Positions 45,686-58,275 of a stretch of DNA of 64,000 nucleotides are shown piece by piece. The translations under genes and the position numbers were made by a program. The stretch is from Isoetes taiwanensis. Lineage: Eukaryota; Streptophyta; Lycopodiopsida; Isoetales; Isoetaceae. The stretch is from assembly GCA_021234155.1 (NCBI GenBank), contig JAJEKV010000011.1, forward strand, positions 14,795,255-14,859,254. Reading direction: 5' to 3'. The notes beneath the pieces are model-generated. The model had not been told where the DNA came from. It did no database searches and saw only the letters and a program-made list of their open reading frames with translations. Positions within the stretch are counted from its first letter, which is position 1, and the number at the start of each line of letters is the position of its first letter.

Positions 45686-46697
45686 TTACTCCAATGCTAG
45701 ATCAAGTGCTCTATAAGCAACAAACTCTTGAGGATCCACATCCCTTGGCATACATGATGCTGTGTATCCAGGGCACAAGAATTTTACATATATCTTCTTC
45801 TCCATCTCCAAGCTCCAGTTAGAGAGGTCTCTACCAAGCAACCTTGCATATGCTACCAATGCCACCTTTGAAACTGCATAATCTCTAAAAAGCTCAGAAT
45901 CATCTGCATCTTCTGGCATAGTAGGCCATCCATTCTCAATGTCCTTTCCCTGCTCTAAATCTTCTCCATAGTTTTCAATAAAAGAATCAATAACTTCCTC
46001 TGACAGATTGGATATCTCACATAACCTGTCTACCCATTTAGATGGTACTTTCCCTTGAAGCCGCTGTGTCATGCATCCAAGTTAGTTGCTATAAATTTGT
46101 ACATTAAATATATATATGTATAGAGTATTTATTCAAAGCTACCAGATTGATGAGTCTTAGGCTTTTTCTTACATTTAAAGGGCTTGAGGCAGAACCGATC
46201 ACCACAATTCTTGATCCTTGCTTTAGTGGCCTAAACAGGGGAATCATAGCTTTGATAAACTGTTTTGTCCCGTAGTAATCTGTTTCTAATATTTCTTTTG
46301 ACATTTCCGCATTTAATGTAGACTCAGACACTGCGGCGTTATGAATCTAGAAAATACCACACAGTTAAGTTTCAAGCAATTTGCTCTGCATTATTATCAA
46401 ATAACCTAATCTTCAAATAGAACTTACTAGGATATGAAGACCACCAAATTCTTTCACAAGCCAAGCAGCAAACTGTTGAACGGAAGTCGGATCTGTTATA
46501 TCAAGAAGCTTAGGAATAATGTGAAGCTTCTGTTCGCTCAGCAAATCTGCTGCCTGTAGTAATTTAAATCTATCGCTGGAAGTAAGAATTGGAGTAAAGC
46601 CGGCACAGGCAAGCTGTTTGATAATTTTGAGGCCAGCGGCTGTGCAGCTTTCGGTGACAACGGCTATGGTGTCTGCAGACCACCATGTAGGCGCCAT
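45686..46697 (-). CDS. Short-chain dehydrogenase/reductase-like protein (3 exons)
   Basis: Exons 46,697-46,428, 46,346-46,173 and 46,063-45,686 are all phase 0 with GTAAGT/GTAAGA donors and TAG/CAG acceptors, giving 273 residues without a stop. The layout matches plant classical SDRs of the neomenthol/salutaridine reductase group. It has a Rossmann start, LDITDPTSVQQFAAWLVKEF, SRIVVIGSASS, an insertion with GWPTMPEDADDSELF, the catalytic DYAVSK (Tyr-x3-Lys) and CPGYTAS. The cofactor loop TGxxxGIG reads TESCTAAG, and NNAG reads HNAA. The C-terminus is about 15-20 residues shorter than usual. NADP(H) binding may therefore be impaired or altered. The start ATGGCGCCTACATGG was chosen because it directly precedes the first beta strand; an upstream in-frame start exists. 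Confidence 0.8.
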
Positions 46698-48487
46698 AAC
46701 CAGGTTAGACAGAGTACAGACGCCATAGCCAGGGCGGAGTATATTTGTAAACGCCACACCTCGCGTTAGGGAAAGTCCTATGAACAAACATATTGACTCA
46801 AAAGTTAGTCAGTCGAGAGGGCATTTCGCCCTCTTTCGATCCAAGACTTAACGAGTAATAAGTCTGTGCTTGGCCCCCTGATTTTCACAACATTTTTATT
46901 GCACTTGCAAGAGTTGAGAAGAGCATTTTTAACTCACCACAACTGAAAACGCGTGCCCAGCAATGTCCTTGTGTGTTACCTTAGCGCATTGATAAATGTT
47001 AGAATTTCATTATATGCCACAATATAGTAGGGGAGGGTGCCCATGAACCCGCCCTCTTAAGCGAAACAAGGTGCTGCACACGAAGGGTTGCCCTTCATGG
47101 CTGGAGGGTGAAGTGGCTTAAATCATAGTTCAAAGTCATGTTTTGACAATTAATTCAAATTGCTACTTCTAGACAATTAGAGTTGTGCAATTGTTTTTAA
47201 AAGCCTGGTTGTGGAATTCCAAAAAGGGCGTGGCCGTCCATTTTTTGCAACCTCTGTGTGCATGTTTTTCCCTGGCCTTACAGTTGGCGAGAGCCTGGCA
47301 GGGGCCGAGTTCTCAGGCGATTTTGGGCGACAGAGGGATGGCGGCTAAGCGGTCGGCCAACGCGTGGAGATCTGCAGGTGACCTGCAGATGGTTTCCGAA
47401 TTTGGTCAAGGGCGTGGAGATCTGCAGAGCCTCCATGTTTCCCACTTCTGGAAGAGCAGGGCAGCGATGGCAGAGAGCGCCTTATCAAGACGGGCTCCTG
47501 TAGATAGGATCTCTGCTTCAGATTTTTGCATGTCTGCTTCGGTTTTTTGCTCGGACGAGGAGGGACGCCCGGCTGAGAGTAGCTCAGCTGCTGCATGCAG
47601 GTCGATTAGGCTAGACTATGGCACATTTATTCACAAAACCAGCTTTGCTGAGTTGCCATGTGAGCTTTTTGTTTCTTTGAAAATCCGAGAGGAGGATGGG
47701 AAGGCGGAGAACAATGTTCTTGGACATGGTCTTGGAAGGAGATGTGGGCTTTAGCAGGATGCTGCTCTGAAGTTTTTGGAGCAGAATGGGAAGCAACAAA
47801 AAAGGCAAAGGTGAACAGAAATGAAGAATTGTGTTGTACTGCAGAGGCAGAACATCCTTCTTCATGCACGCCGCTTTCATCGTGGCAGGAAACAGAGGAT
47901 TGCTACCTTGGGCTACACGATTACAAGAATGCTCTCAAGTCGTGCTTACACATTGTCAATGGCACTTAAATTGTGAATTAGGCTGCTTCATAGCTAAGAA
48001 GATGTAACGAAGAACCTGGGTTATGAATGGATGTAAATTATAAATAGGGTGCTATGTGCATATATATGGGAATGGGAAGCTATGTACGCATATGGAAAGC
48101 CATTTATTGTTGTTTTGCAAAGGACCTTTCCCTAGAATATACTGTCTATTGAATGTGGATTATGGTTGTAATGTGGATTTCGATTGTCTGTTATTGGCTA
48201 CCTGTTGCATCTGCACAATACATGTTGCTCCTTGATTTCATTGAATGACACGTGTACGGCTCACAATTTAATTCCAAGGCCCATGGTTTATTGTGTGGCT
48301 CACGTTTTTTTAAATTTTTTTTATGAACCCATTAGAGTTATGAACCCATAATTACTTCTAGACAATAGAATACTTGAGAAAGAGGTGATATCTCTTGCAA
48401 TTGACATTGTACTAGAGATAAAATATGGAAGATTGTAAACTAGAACCATGCCACTATTTTAGGCAATGGATGTTGCAAATCTATGAG
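46698..48487. other. Promoter side of the SDR gene, hairpin repeat copy e, unassigned ORF
   Basis: GGCTATGGCG (minus) lies at 46,721-46,730. The hairpin repeat GAAGGGTTGCCCTTC is at 47,082-47,096 within the block 47,063-47,148 shared with 13,646-13,728. An open frame at 47,185-47,754 (+) of 189 residues contains RSANAWRSAGDLQMVSEFGQ; no domain is recognised and it may be chance. Confidence 0.35.
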
Positions 48488-50158
48488 TGTGACGCTCCCT
48501 GAACATATACGACCCTCGGACGTATACATACGGGGATTTTCCCCTCCCATGGCGACCAACTCACCATGAGCAGGGCCCTCCGTCTAACTCGGGCCATCTA
48601 TAAGAAGACGCTCCAGTGAAGGACACATAGGGGTCATTCGGCCCACGCCTTCAATGGGGCTCCTACGTCGCGGAAGCGTGAATACAAAGTTAGCACACAG
48701 CATAATCATATCACAATTTACCACCACGAGGGGTGGCACATCCATCCAAGTGACAACAACAAAGAATATGCATCTAATACTAAGGAAAACACCCCAAACC
48801 CATGGTTCTACCCCGGCTCAGACTCCAGTGAGGATCGACTGACGGCTAGGTCTCAAGAGATCGCTGAATCGAATCTTAACATGGCGCTATCGGCATAGAA
48901 CATCGGCTAGGGTTGTCCACTCCATCCCCCTCCCCGCACACACTTTGCGGATGAGTCGAATCATGCTATGGCATCACTATAGCCTTCCAGACATGCAGAC
49001 TCAAGGTATCACCCTACGAGCCTACTACAGGGTTCATGAAGCCCCGTCCGATGAGGCAGGTCGGGGAGGCGTCCCCTTCCAGGATCACAGGGTTCCATGG
49101 GTGAGCTAGAGAATACGTGCCGCATCAGCGACCCCCGCATTCGTACCCGACTTACTCACCCTAAATCTACTCAAAGTGCAAGATGCTCCATACGGATCAC
49201 ACCTCTACACCCAGGGAGTGTCGGACCCATACCCGCCCCTCTACGGGACCTCCATCGCCTAGCCCACTGTAGGAGTCTCAGGAGCCTTTTATGTTCGTGC
49301 AAGACCCCACCCCCACTTCACCATCTTGGTCCCTTTGTTTGGTGCTAAGCCATTCCATAGCATCCACGACTCGGTGGTCTCTTGTGCACAGGCCGCATAT
49401 AATGGGAATATTACAGGGCTCTATCTAGGAGCATACTATCATACATGAGCTCAGAGGTCTCTACCCCCCTTATTTCCCCCATTTCCAGAGTAATACTATG
49501 CAAAGAACTATCAATCCATCCTTTAAGAGCAAAACCAGAATCAGAATATAAAGAGAACTTACCTTTACAATCAAGGGTTAGCTCCTACGAGTAAAACACA
49601 GAGAGAACAAACAAAACCACACAACAAGTGCCCAAAAGGGGCGCTACCCTAGAATATCAGCCTATACTAGCCACCTATCTGAGTTCCTGCTGGACCCGTT
49701 ATCGTTTGGCGCTTCCATCTTCCTGGGACTTGACGTTTAGCTCTGGCCACACAGGTACGTGCTAGGCAAGGGTGGCGCTCAGCTGGGTGAAGGTGGCGCT
49801 CAGGTTGGCAAAGGTAGGTAGGCGCTCAGCTCCTCAAAGGTGGCGCTCAACTCCTCTTGTTCGATTATGGCTGATATGGGGGGTGGTGATCCACCTTGAT
49901 GGCTTCAATTAGCATCACCATGTTAGCCAATCGATTTTGGCCAGGTGGCGCCTTCCCAAACCATAATTAACTTAATTATTCCTTTTAAATATTAATTCCT
50001 TAATTATAGGTTATTATCCATAATAATTAAATTAGCATAGCTAATTTAATCCCTTTAGGTCAACCCCCTAGGTTACCATACCCCATGGTGGCGTATCTAT
50101 ACTGGGTGACGTGTCAATATATTTATACGTATACCGTATAAATACTTGGAACGTCACA
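48488..50158 (-). repeat. E2 3' LTR
   Basis: 1671 bp, TGTGACGTTCCAAG...GGGAGCGTCACA on the minus strand. The start contains a palindrome (TTTATACGGTATACGTATAAA) between TGACGT and ACGTCA motifs. It pairs with 59,735-61,384. The 62-codon frame it contains (48,654-48,842) is present identically in the other LTR and is not considered a gene. Confidence 0.92.
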
Positions 50159-50171
50159 TTCTCCCCTCCTT
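50159..50171 (-). other. E2 polypurine tract
   Basis: AAGGAGGGGAGAA on the minus strand directly abuts the 3' LTR, the expected primer for second-strand synthesis. Confidence 0.85.
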
Positions 50172-50728
50172 AGAATTAATGCTGGGGTTAGATACAAATG
50201 TAGTAAATGACATTATGAAGGAAGAGAATTCCTTATTTCAGAAGATAATATATTAAAACTTCAAAGTTTAAAACATTGAAGTGCAGTTCACATGATTATC
50301 ATAAGCAACAAGTTCAAGGACCGAAGTCCAATATCAAATAGCAGGGTAACAATAAGGAACTACATGTAAACACCATGAAAACTGGAAAAGTCGGGCCATC
50401 AGCAACCCTCTATACATGGGCGGTGACGATCGCTCACCGGGCCCGCATTATGTCAATATGTCAGTTTATATAGATAAAATAATTAGGTTGTGGTTGAAGG
50501 GTCCACCCCCTATAAGAAATAAAAGAAAATTTATCTACAAGGAACTTATCATGCCTATGGTTTGCAATTCATTGCGGCGTAAGGAATGGTCAAGTTCCTA
50601 TTATAGCCAAGATGAATGCGGCTATGAACTACATGCTTTACAAGCGGTTCATGGTCGTGTCCACATTGACAAGACACCACGCCCTAAGGAACACGAAGGT
50701 GATCCCATCATCGGTGAATCGTTGTTAA
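50172..50728. other. E2 segment between pol and polypurine tract
   Basis: No recognisable coding on the minus strand. A 128-codon plus-strand frame (50,416-50,802) runs antisense into pol and has no domain. Confidence 0.4.
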
Positions 50729-53700
50729 CTACGATGCATCTACCCCTCTCGCCTGATTCTCGTGAATCAAGCCTTCAAGCTTACCGGCCGGGGCGGGGTT
50801 GATAGCATCGTTGATGGTGCGGCCTTGAGATTCGCGCATGAAGTCCGGATAGTGCTTCTCAAGGTCTGTTTCCATCACCCACGTAGCATCCTCCACTGGC
50901 AAGTGTTTCCACTTGACCAAGTATTGCAGCATCTGGGTCCTCCGAGTCTGCTTATATGCTCGATCAAGAAGAGCTTCAGGCACTATATCCAATTGCTCTT
51001 CTGTCATTTCAAGTAGGGTGTGTGTATCCAAGATCTCCTCTGGATCTGGGGTGTGCTGCTTTAGAAGACTGACATGAAAGACCTTGTGGATCTTCAGACG
51101 GGGTGGCAAGTCCAGGCGATATGCCTGTTCCCCAACACGTTCAGTGATCTTGAACGGGCCAGCCCATCTAGGGGCCAACTTCTTGCAGTTACCAATTTTA
51201 AGCTTGGCTTGTTTCACCTTAATCTTAAGCCAAACTGATTCACCCATCTGGAAGATTCGTGGGGTTCTGTGCTTATTTGCTACACTCTTTTGACGACTGC
51301 GTGCGGCTAATAGGTACCCACGTACTTCGTCAACCAAAGCTTGCATTTCTAGGAGGAGTTGCTGAGAAACCTCCACTTTAGAAACGGGGTTATGCCATGT
51401 GTCTGGAGTAAGGCATTGATAACCATAATTTATCATGAAGGGAGACATTCTGGAAGACTCCTGTTTCATGCTGTTGTAGGCAAACTCGACCAGATAAATA
51501 TAGTCAGCCCATTGTGATTGCTTACTCCACACATAACTTCTTAGCATATCCTCTATGATGCGATTTGTACGCTCCATCTGACCATCTGTCTGAGGATGAT
51601 ATGCTGTACTCATGGCAAGCTTGGTCTGGATAGTAGCAAAGAAATCTTTCCAGAAAGCACTTACAAATTTGGGATCCCTGTCAGATACAATAACTCGTGG
51701 CATTCCATGCAACCTGAAGATGGCGGTGTCCGTGGTACGACATGGCAAGAAATGAGCCATTTTCGACAACTTGTCGACCACTACCATTAACGCATCATAG
51801 CCACGAAGAGTACGGGGAAGGCCTACAATGAAATCTATGGTTATGTCCCACTTAGCATTGGGCACATCCAACGGTTGTAACTCTCCTGGGATCCTTAGTT
51901 GCTCCGCCTTGGTTTGTTGACACACTTGACACTGCTTAATGTACCTGGCAATGTCCTTCTTCATCGAAGGCCAAAAATAACTGGAGCGGATCTTAAAGTA
52001 GGTCTTCATAAAACCTGCATGTCCAGCTATAGGGCTGTTGTGCGTGTCATGGAGAATCAGCTTACGTACTCCTGAAGTCTCAGGTACACACAACTTATCC
52101 TTGTAATATAACAAGGTGCCCTCTTTCTTATACGAACGGAAAGCTTCGCGCTCTTTATCTGTGCGAGCCTCCTTAGCCAAACTATCCCACACATCACAGA
52201 ACTCGGGATCCGTGGCCAAGGTTTGTTCTATCTGTTTCCCAAACTCACTAGTGAGTGTAGAAATTGCATTACAATGGGTTCGGGTTACTAAGGGATGGCG
52301 TGACAATGCATCCGCAACCACATTGTGCTTCCCAGGCTTATACATAATCTCAAAGTCATACTCCTCCAGAAATTCCATCCATCTTCTCTGACGGAGATTG
52401 AGATTTGGCTGGGTGGATAAGTAACGGAGACTCTGATGATCCGTATCCAGCTGGAATCTTCTACCAAGAAGGTAGTGTCTCCATATCCGCAGAGCACGGA
52501 CAACTGCTAACAATTCCTGATCATGAGTAAGGTATCGCTGCTCTGTTTCGTTCATTTTCGTTGAATCGTAGGCAATAACCCTCCCCTCCTGCATTAGGAC
52601 TCCCCCAGTAGCAATCTTACTGGCATCTGTTGCCACTAGCTTATCCTTTTCAGGGTCGGGTAATGTAAGGACTGGTGCTGACGTTAAAGCATCTTTAAGC
52701 TGCTGGAAGCTTCCCTGAACCTTTGCTTTCCAATGCTCAATCCAATCCTTTACCTTCTCATGCTTTGTAAGATTAGTAAGAGGTGCTGCAATCTTTGCAA
52801 AATCCTTAACAAATTTCCGATAATATCCGGCTAGTCCTAAGAAACTTCGGACCTCGGAAACATTACCTGGAATAGGCCATTCCCTTACTGCCTCTATCTT
52901 GGTTGGATCTGTCGCAATTCCTTCTGCTGAAATAACATGTCCCAAATAATCCACCTTCGGAGCGGCAAACTTGCACTTAGAGAACTTGGCAAAGAGCTAG
53001 TGACGTCTTAGCTTTTCCAAGGCCAACCGAAGATGTTTCTCATGCTCCTCCAGGGTTTTACTATAGATGAAAATGTCGTCAAAGAAAATAACAACAAAAT
53101 CATCCAAGTATTGTCGGAAGACATCATTCATTAACCGCATAAACGTTGCGGCGGCATTAGTTAATCCAAAAGGCATAACGGTAAACTCATAATGCCCATA
53201 TCTAGTGCGAAAGGCAGATTTATGAATGTCCTCCTCCTTAATCCTTATTTGATGATATCTGGAGCGTAAATCAATCTTTGAGAAATGCTTGGCCCCTTGC
53301 AACTGGTTCATTAGATCATCTGCCCTAGGCAAAGCATAGCGATTCTTAATGGTGTGCTTATTGAGCTGCCTATAGTCAATACACATCCTCAAGGAGCCAT
53401 CCTTTTTCTTAACAAAAAGGATAGGAGCGCCAAAAGGCGAAACACTAGGCCGAATGAAGCCTAAGTTTAGTAACTCCTGAAGTTGCTTCTTAAGCTCTAC
53501 CAACTCAGGGGGACTCATACGGTACGGGGCCTTACTGGTAGGCTTAGTACCTGGTTCCAAAGCTATCTCACATTCTACCCCTCTAAAAGGAGGAAGTTTC
53601 TGGATCTCGTCTGGAAAAAGATCGCTAAATTCTCGGAGAAGATTGGCAATCCCTTCCGGCAAGGTATCAACTACTTGCTTCTGCTTGGCATCTGATTCAA

Positions 53701-54112
53701 TGGAGGCAAGTCTAATAATGCAAAGCAACTTATCTTTACGTATAGCCTTATCTAACTGCCTGATGGTGATAGACTGCATAATGGGGTTTAAGGAGTCACC
53801 TTTTATAGTTACGCGGGCTCCGTTAGCGGCGTTGAAGGTAACTTCCCATTTCTCGCAGTCTATATTGGCTTTTGCAGATGCCAAGAATTCCATACCAACA
53901 ATAAGATCATATTTGCCAATATCCATTATCTCGGCACCCATGGCAACTGGTGCACCTGGCAACTGCATCTTAAGGTTAATGTGGCGGCCATGCGTATGTC
54001 TGATCTTACCATTGGCTAAAGTAACAGGCTTCGGTCGAGATCTCAAAGTTTCAAGCCGCAATACCTGGGCCATTCTAGGAGAAGCAAAATTATGTGTACT
54101 ACCCGTATCCAT
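50729..54112 (-). pseudogene. E2 pol: protease, reverse transcriptase, RNase H, integrase, chromodomain
   Basis: From the 5' side: retropepsin motif DTGSTHNF at the start; RT with [29 protein letters not shown] and the catalytic FFDD near 53,085; RNase H with [17 protein letters not shown] and NVVADALSR; integrase with the HHCC zinc finger (ending CQVCQ), catalytic Asp in WDITIDF and VSDRDPKF, and [14 protein letters not shown]-terminal chromodomain [17 protein letters not shown]. The chromodomain assigns it to chromoviruses. Lesions: one in-frame TAG at 52,994-52,996 at the end of RT, a Gly-to-Arg change in the RT DLRSxYHQI motif, and about ten residues missing in frame between the first and second integrase Asp. 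Otherwise one frame throughout (the apparent start at 52,954 is only the first start-like codon after the stop). Confidence 0.92.
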
Positions 54113-54319
54113 CAGAATTATAAAAGGTTTGCTGTCTACTTGACCTATGGTGGAAATAACGGCGGTGACTTTCAGCAGATGTCGGTTTCAATAGCCGCAA
54201 GGATATGGGACTCACCGCGGAATGTATTCGGGAGCCTCCTCCTCGACAGGTAGAGTCGACTCGAGATCGTCCCAATCGAGGTCGGCCATGGCCAGCTGGG
54301 CAGTCTGTGTGACATAAGG

Positions 54320-55455
54320 GCAATTCTGCATGAAGTGTCCGGGGCGCATACACATGTAGCATGCCTTATCTCGGCGTAACTGGTCTCGGGCCTCTTTGGG
54401 AATAGACTGTAAGAGGTTCCAAACTTCCTTGCCGACGTTGTTTGGTTTTGTCGGGCATGTTAAAGGTGACTTTCCTTTCCCCGGGCGTCGTTGGAGTTCT
54501 CACGAGAGAGCCCCGACTTGGTGAGCCGGGTTTTGTAAGGTGTGGACTCGGGCGTGGGGCTGCGTAGTAAGGAGCGGGACGCGGATCTTGGTTCCTTGGT
54601 GTGTCCTCCTCGAGGCTCAATGCCTTAGCCTCGGCCTCTGCCCATCGATTTTGGGTCTATGGCCTTAACCATTCGCTTTAATGGGCCGGGGCCAATCCTT
54701 CGATGTAACCCTCCACGACCCTCTTTTCATTCATCCCCGGTACATACAAACCTCAAGCGCATGAACTCATCGGTGTAGGCCTGAACCGACATACCCTTAC
54801 GCTCTAACCCGTAAAAGGTCTGAATTTGTCGGCATTTGTGCGCACGCGAGGCACATAATGCGACTTTAAAAGCTTTGGCAAACTTTTTGAACTTGCATCC
54901 GCTACGTCCCGGATGCTTGGCTCGCATAGCCCTTCCACCAAATGCGGCAGCTCTCGTAAGGTTTGTGGTGGCAACCTTTCCTGTATCCTTTTCTGTCATG
55001 CCATAGGATTTCCCAAACTCCTTCATTTCGTCCAGCCAGGACTCTGCATTCAGGCTGCCCCTAGATTTCCCATCAAACTGGGCCAGTTTCCTGTTTTTCC
55101 ATATACTGGTTATGGCCGTATCAACCGTCTTACGGTATTCCTTGTCGCGGCGCTTGGGGTGCTCTCCCGATGATACGGACGACTCAGAGGTGGCTGATTG
55201 TGAAGAGGTGGCACTATCCCTTGAGGAACTTCGATGACGTTTGGAACGGTGCTTCCTTCGTGCGGGTACAGGGCTTGGTTCAGGTGCAAGTGGCTGCTGG
55301 GGTGGTGGGCTTGGCGGCAACGGAGGTAACTCCGGTCCATCCTCATGTACGTGTTGTGGTGGATTGGCATTCAACACATGAGTTTGTAACTCGACTAATT
55401 GCCTCTTCATCAATAAGTTCCTGACTGGCATTCGAAGGTGTCTGCCAGGCGGCAT
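54320..55455 (-). pseudogene. E2 gag with CCHC zinc knuckle, frameshifted
   Basis: ATG at 55,455 (MPPGRHLRMP). A proline-rich and then Ser/Arg-rich N-terminus (SKRHRSSSRDSATSS) is followed by a capsid-like segment (FDGKSRGSLNAESWLDEMKE). The first frame stops at 54,727. Continuations are in other frames at 54,620-54,366 and then ACYMCMRPGHFMQNCPY (54,365-54,318), a C-x2-C-x4-H-x4-C knuckle that binds nucleic acid. At least two frameshifts and a stop before protease mean gag is broken in this copy. Confidence 0.82.
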
Positions 55456-55713
55456 TGCATGCACCGTCTATATTGAGTATAAGAAGGTATAAGCAGAGTT
55501 ACAGTGACATCAAGTCTCACAAAGAATGTCATATCGGATAGTATTTAGAGAAAGTAGGTAGAAAAGTACAACAGAAAAGGTTTTTATTATCAGAGTCATT
55601 ACATCGAAAGTCACTTACAACTTAAAGTTATATATCACAGGGTTAAACACTTTACATTACACAATTTTTCCAAGTTACACAAAACATAGGAAGCAGAATT
55701 GAATGGATCAGGC

Positions 55714-56200
55714 CTAAGGGTTCGCGAAAGGATACAAGATGGAGTAGCGAACGCTCTCGCATACGGCTCTCACTAACTTGTAGCGAGCCCAGGCTTGGAC
55801 AATAACAGGTTGATAATCCAGTGTTGGGCTAATGATAAGGAGATTGAAGAGCCTCCTTAATGCATAGAAAATCTGCCAGAGGTGATCATTGGCATCCTCA
55901 AAAGCTTCGTGCCTTGACATGTCCCAATAGTCCCATGTGCGACGAAGAGTCTGCTTCAGGTCGTCAAAGGCCCGCTCCCTGAGAATGTTAACTACCTCCA
56001 TCCCCTTGGCTGGATCATAGGGCTCTCCTGGCTGTGCGGGTTCCCCTTCCTCGTAATCTTCGTCCCATTCCGGGTACTCCCCATACCTTTGGCCATAATC
56101 CTGGTCGGGCGGTCCTGGATCATCCCTCCGTATGTGGTCGGTAATTCGTTCCTCATATTCTTCGAGCGTCTCGTCTGCAAGACGGTAGGGATGAATATAG
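55714..56200 (-). pseudogene. E2 ORF3, C-terminal part, unknown
   Basis: About 160 residues: LADETLEEYEERITDHIRRD, an acidic Tyr-rich stretch (YGEYPEWDEDYEEGEPA), then a helical-looking end (AWARYKLVRAVCESVRY). The frame runs further upstream, but that part (to 56,385) is unlike coding sequence and lies in an insertion with a SINE-like head. ORF3 may therefore originally have been continuous with the end of ORF2 near 56,780. No family is recognised. Confidence 0.5.
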
Positions 56201-56776
56201 AACATTGAACAATGTTTCTTACACTCTAACTCTAATAGATAGAAGGACGCATCATGGAAGAGAATAATTTTGATCGTACTCATTGATACAATAATCAATA
56301 TGTAGCAAAATAACAGGGGGTTCCAGGGGGATTTCATATAGATATAATTCTTGAAACCATAGACCATATCCCTAAAACAATTCAATGGGTTATTATAAAA
56401 AAAAACATAGATTTAAGATAAAAAATAGTCACATTAGCTCACTGGTTAGATTGGTTAAAGTAGTCTTATTAGGACATTGAGTTATTTTGGTAGAGGTTCG
56501 AATCCCCGTATTTCATATTCTAAAAGCTTAAGCGAAACCGTATAGAGGCTCGATATACCATCAAAACCTTAGGCAAACTCGTATTCGACATCTTAAAATC
56601 ATAGGCGTCCCCAATCATAATTGAGCATAATCGAAACGAGAGGTGTCCAGAGGCTCCAACATACAGTCTGGGCCGTCGGATTGACAGATCCGACGACTGT
56701 GGTAGTCCGGGTGCACCTCGTTTAGAATATGTAGCTAAAGAGTATGCCAAAGCAAAATTTTACAACTATACGCAAT
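56200..56776 (+). mobile_element. Probable tRNA-derived SINE insertion inside E2
   Basis: TAGCTCACTGGTTAGATTGG (56,435-56,454) matches a tRNA A-box region, and AGAGGTTCGAATCCCC (56,492-56,507) is a B-box 45 bp later, as in a Pol III promoter. Coding on the minus strand is lost on both sides of it. Exact ends and target duplication were not found. Confidence 0.5.
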
Positions 56777-58175
56777 TCAAAATGCATAATACAAATATTT
56801 AAGAACTAGGTCCCTCCTCTTCGTCCATAGGCTGAGGAAGTGGACGGTAGCGCACAAGGTGGCACTGGGGCTAGCAGAGAGGGCGGCTCGAGCTGCTGCC
56901 TTGGGTGGTAAGCAAGTGGCTAAAGGTGCCGCCACAAGAAGTCGCATATTAGTGCAGCCCGCCACGTCCCCCAATGCTGCTATAGCCAAATCCCTACGGA
57001 CCAAAGTAATAGTGGTGGCGTGATAATCAATCTTCTTATGGCCCGCTGAAGTGGATATGGCTCGGAGCGCCCACCAAGAAGTTGCAGAAGAAGGCCCTAG
57101 GTTCTTGGAGAAGAACAACACCTCTCCTTGCCAAAAGGCTGAGAGAAAGAACCGGGGCACATGGTTTCCCATTGCCCTAATCTGAGGATCTCTGGAGGTC
57201 TCCGCTTCCTTTTCCAAGTTCACGGGGATCTCCTCCTCCTCTTCGTCTTCCTTGTCATCCCTAAGGCTGACCTTGGTGTCCCAAAGGTCTTCCTCGTCCT
57301 GATCCACCTCTCCCATGGTGATTTGCAAGGGCGGGTCTGCGAGAGGGGGCCGTAACTGGGCCGCTCTGGAGGCTGTGGTGTGTCACTCAATAAGAACCGT
57401 CGAAGTGACAAAAGAGTCTCAACGGGCTCTTGTTCTTCGGGCTGATATGCCAATAAGTGCTCGACTGGTGAGGGATTCACAACCGGTGTGGTAAAATCGA
57501 TGAAGTCATCTTGGAATACTCAGCAAGGTCATAAAGGACCTCTATCTTCTTGCGGCGGATCCCAGTAATGACGCGGTAAGCCCACATAATGTCCTCAAAA
57601 ATCAGGTACTCTTGGTTATTCACGAGTACTGTAGGAAGAAGGTTTAGCCCTTCGAGCTTGAGAGCTTTCTGTCGACTGGCAGGGGCTTCGGTGGCAAGTT
57701 CCTTCCACCTTACAAAATCCTGCTCGTCGACGACTTCGTCGTCTTCTGGGTCAGGAGGTACAGGCGTAGAGGAATGCTCAGCAGCTATCTCCTCATCCTC
57801 AATATACTGGTCCATGATGATGGCCAGTGCAAATCGGGCCTCAAAACAAGTTTCCCGATCTATTGTAACAATAGGGAGGTCAGTCCCTCGCCTCCTTATG
57901 CCCTTGATGACATTCCGGGCGTGCTCATCATCTCCTAACATCTCAAGCAAAGTGTGGGAGTCGAGATAGAGTTGGGTGTCGTCTTCATTGGATATGCAAG
58001 CAGGTACAATCTCCTCATGGAAAAACCGAAGGAAGGCAGCATAGTCTGGGTGCACCTGCATGTTGGAGACGAGGTCTACCTGCTGGAGAAGATAAGGGTG
58101 AAGAAGATCAAAGGGAACCGCGGGGTCCCAATGCTCTCCATCCAAATACCACTGCTGCAAGGTTGGGCGAGCCAT
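56777..58175 (-). pseudogene. E2 ORF2, unknown accessory protein, two frame changes
   Basis: ATG at 58,175 (MARPTLQQWYLDGEHWD). The first frame to 57,477 encodes HPDYAAFLRFFHEEIVP, RETCFEARFALAIIMDQYI, an acidic patch and NLLPTVLVNNQEYLIFEDIM. Reading continues in a second frame (to about 57,350; VEHLLAYQPEEQEPVETLLS) and a third (57,316-56,777; GEVDQDEEDLWDTKVSLRDD, then NHVPRFFLSAFWQGEVLFFS). Together about 460 residues if once one protein, or two proteins. Its N-terminus is related to that of E3 ORF2 (12,981), so it is a conserved family gene. No known domain. Confidence 0.6.
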
Positions 58176-58249
58176 GAGGGTTGAAGGCGCAAGGGAGGAG
58201 AAAGGAGGCGCTGAGAGCAAGAAAGAAAAGTAAAACCCTCATGGCCAAA

Positions 58250-58275
58250 AAGGACTTTATACTTTTTGGCACGTT
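58250..58275 (-). promoter_or_regulatory. TATA-like element before E2 ORF2
   Basis: AAAAGTATAAAGTCC on the minus strand lies about 85 bp upstream of the ORF2 ATG. This parallels the TATA box before ORF2 in E3 and supports independent transcription of the accessory ORF. Confidence 0.35.

Noticed and set aside
48654-48842. Identical 62-codon ORF in both E2 LTRs (also 59,901-60,089)
   Set aside because: It is on the strand opposite to the element, lies in the repeat part of the LTR, and has no domain; identity merely reflects the LTR duplication.
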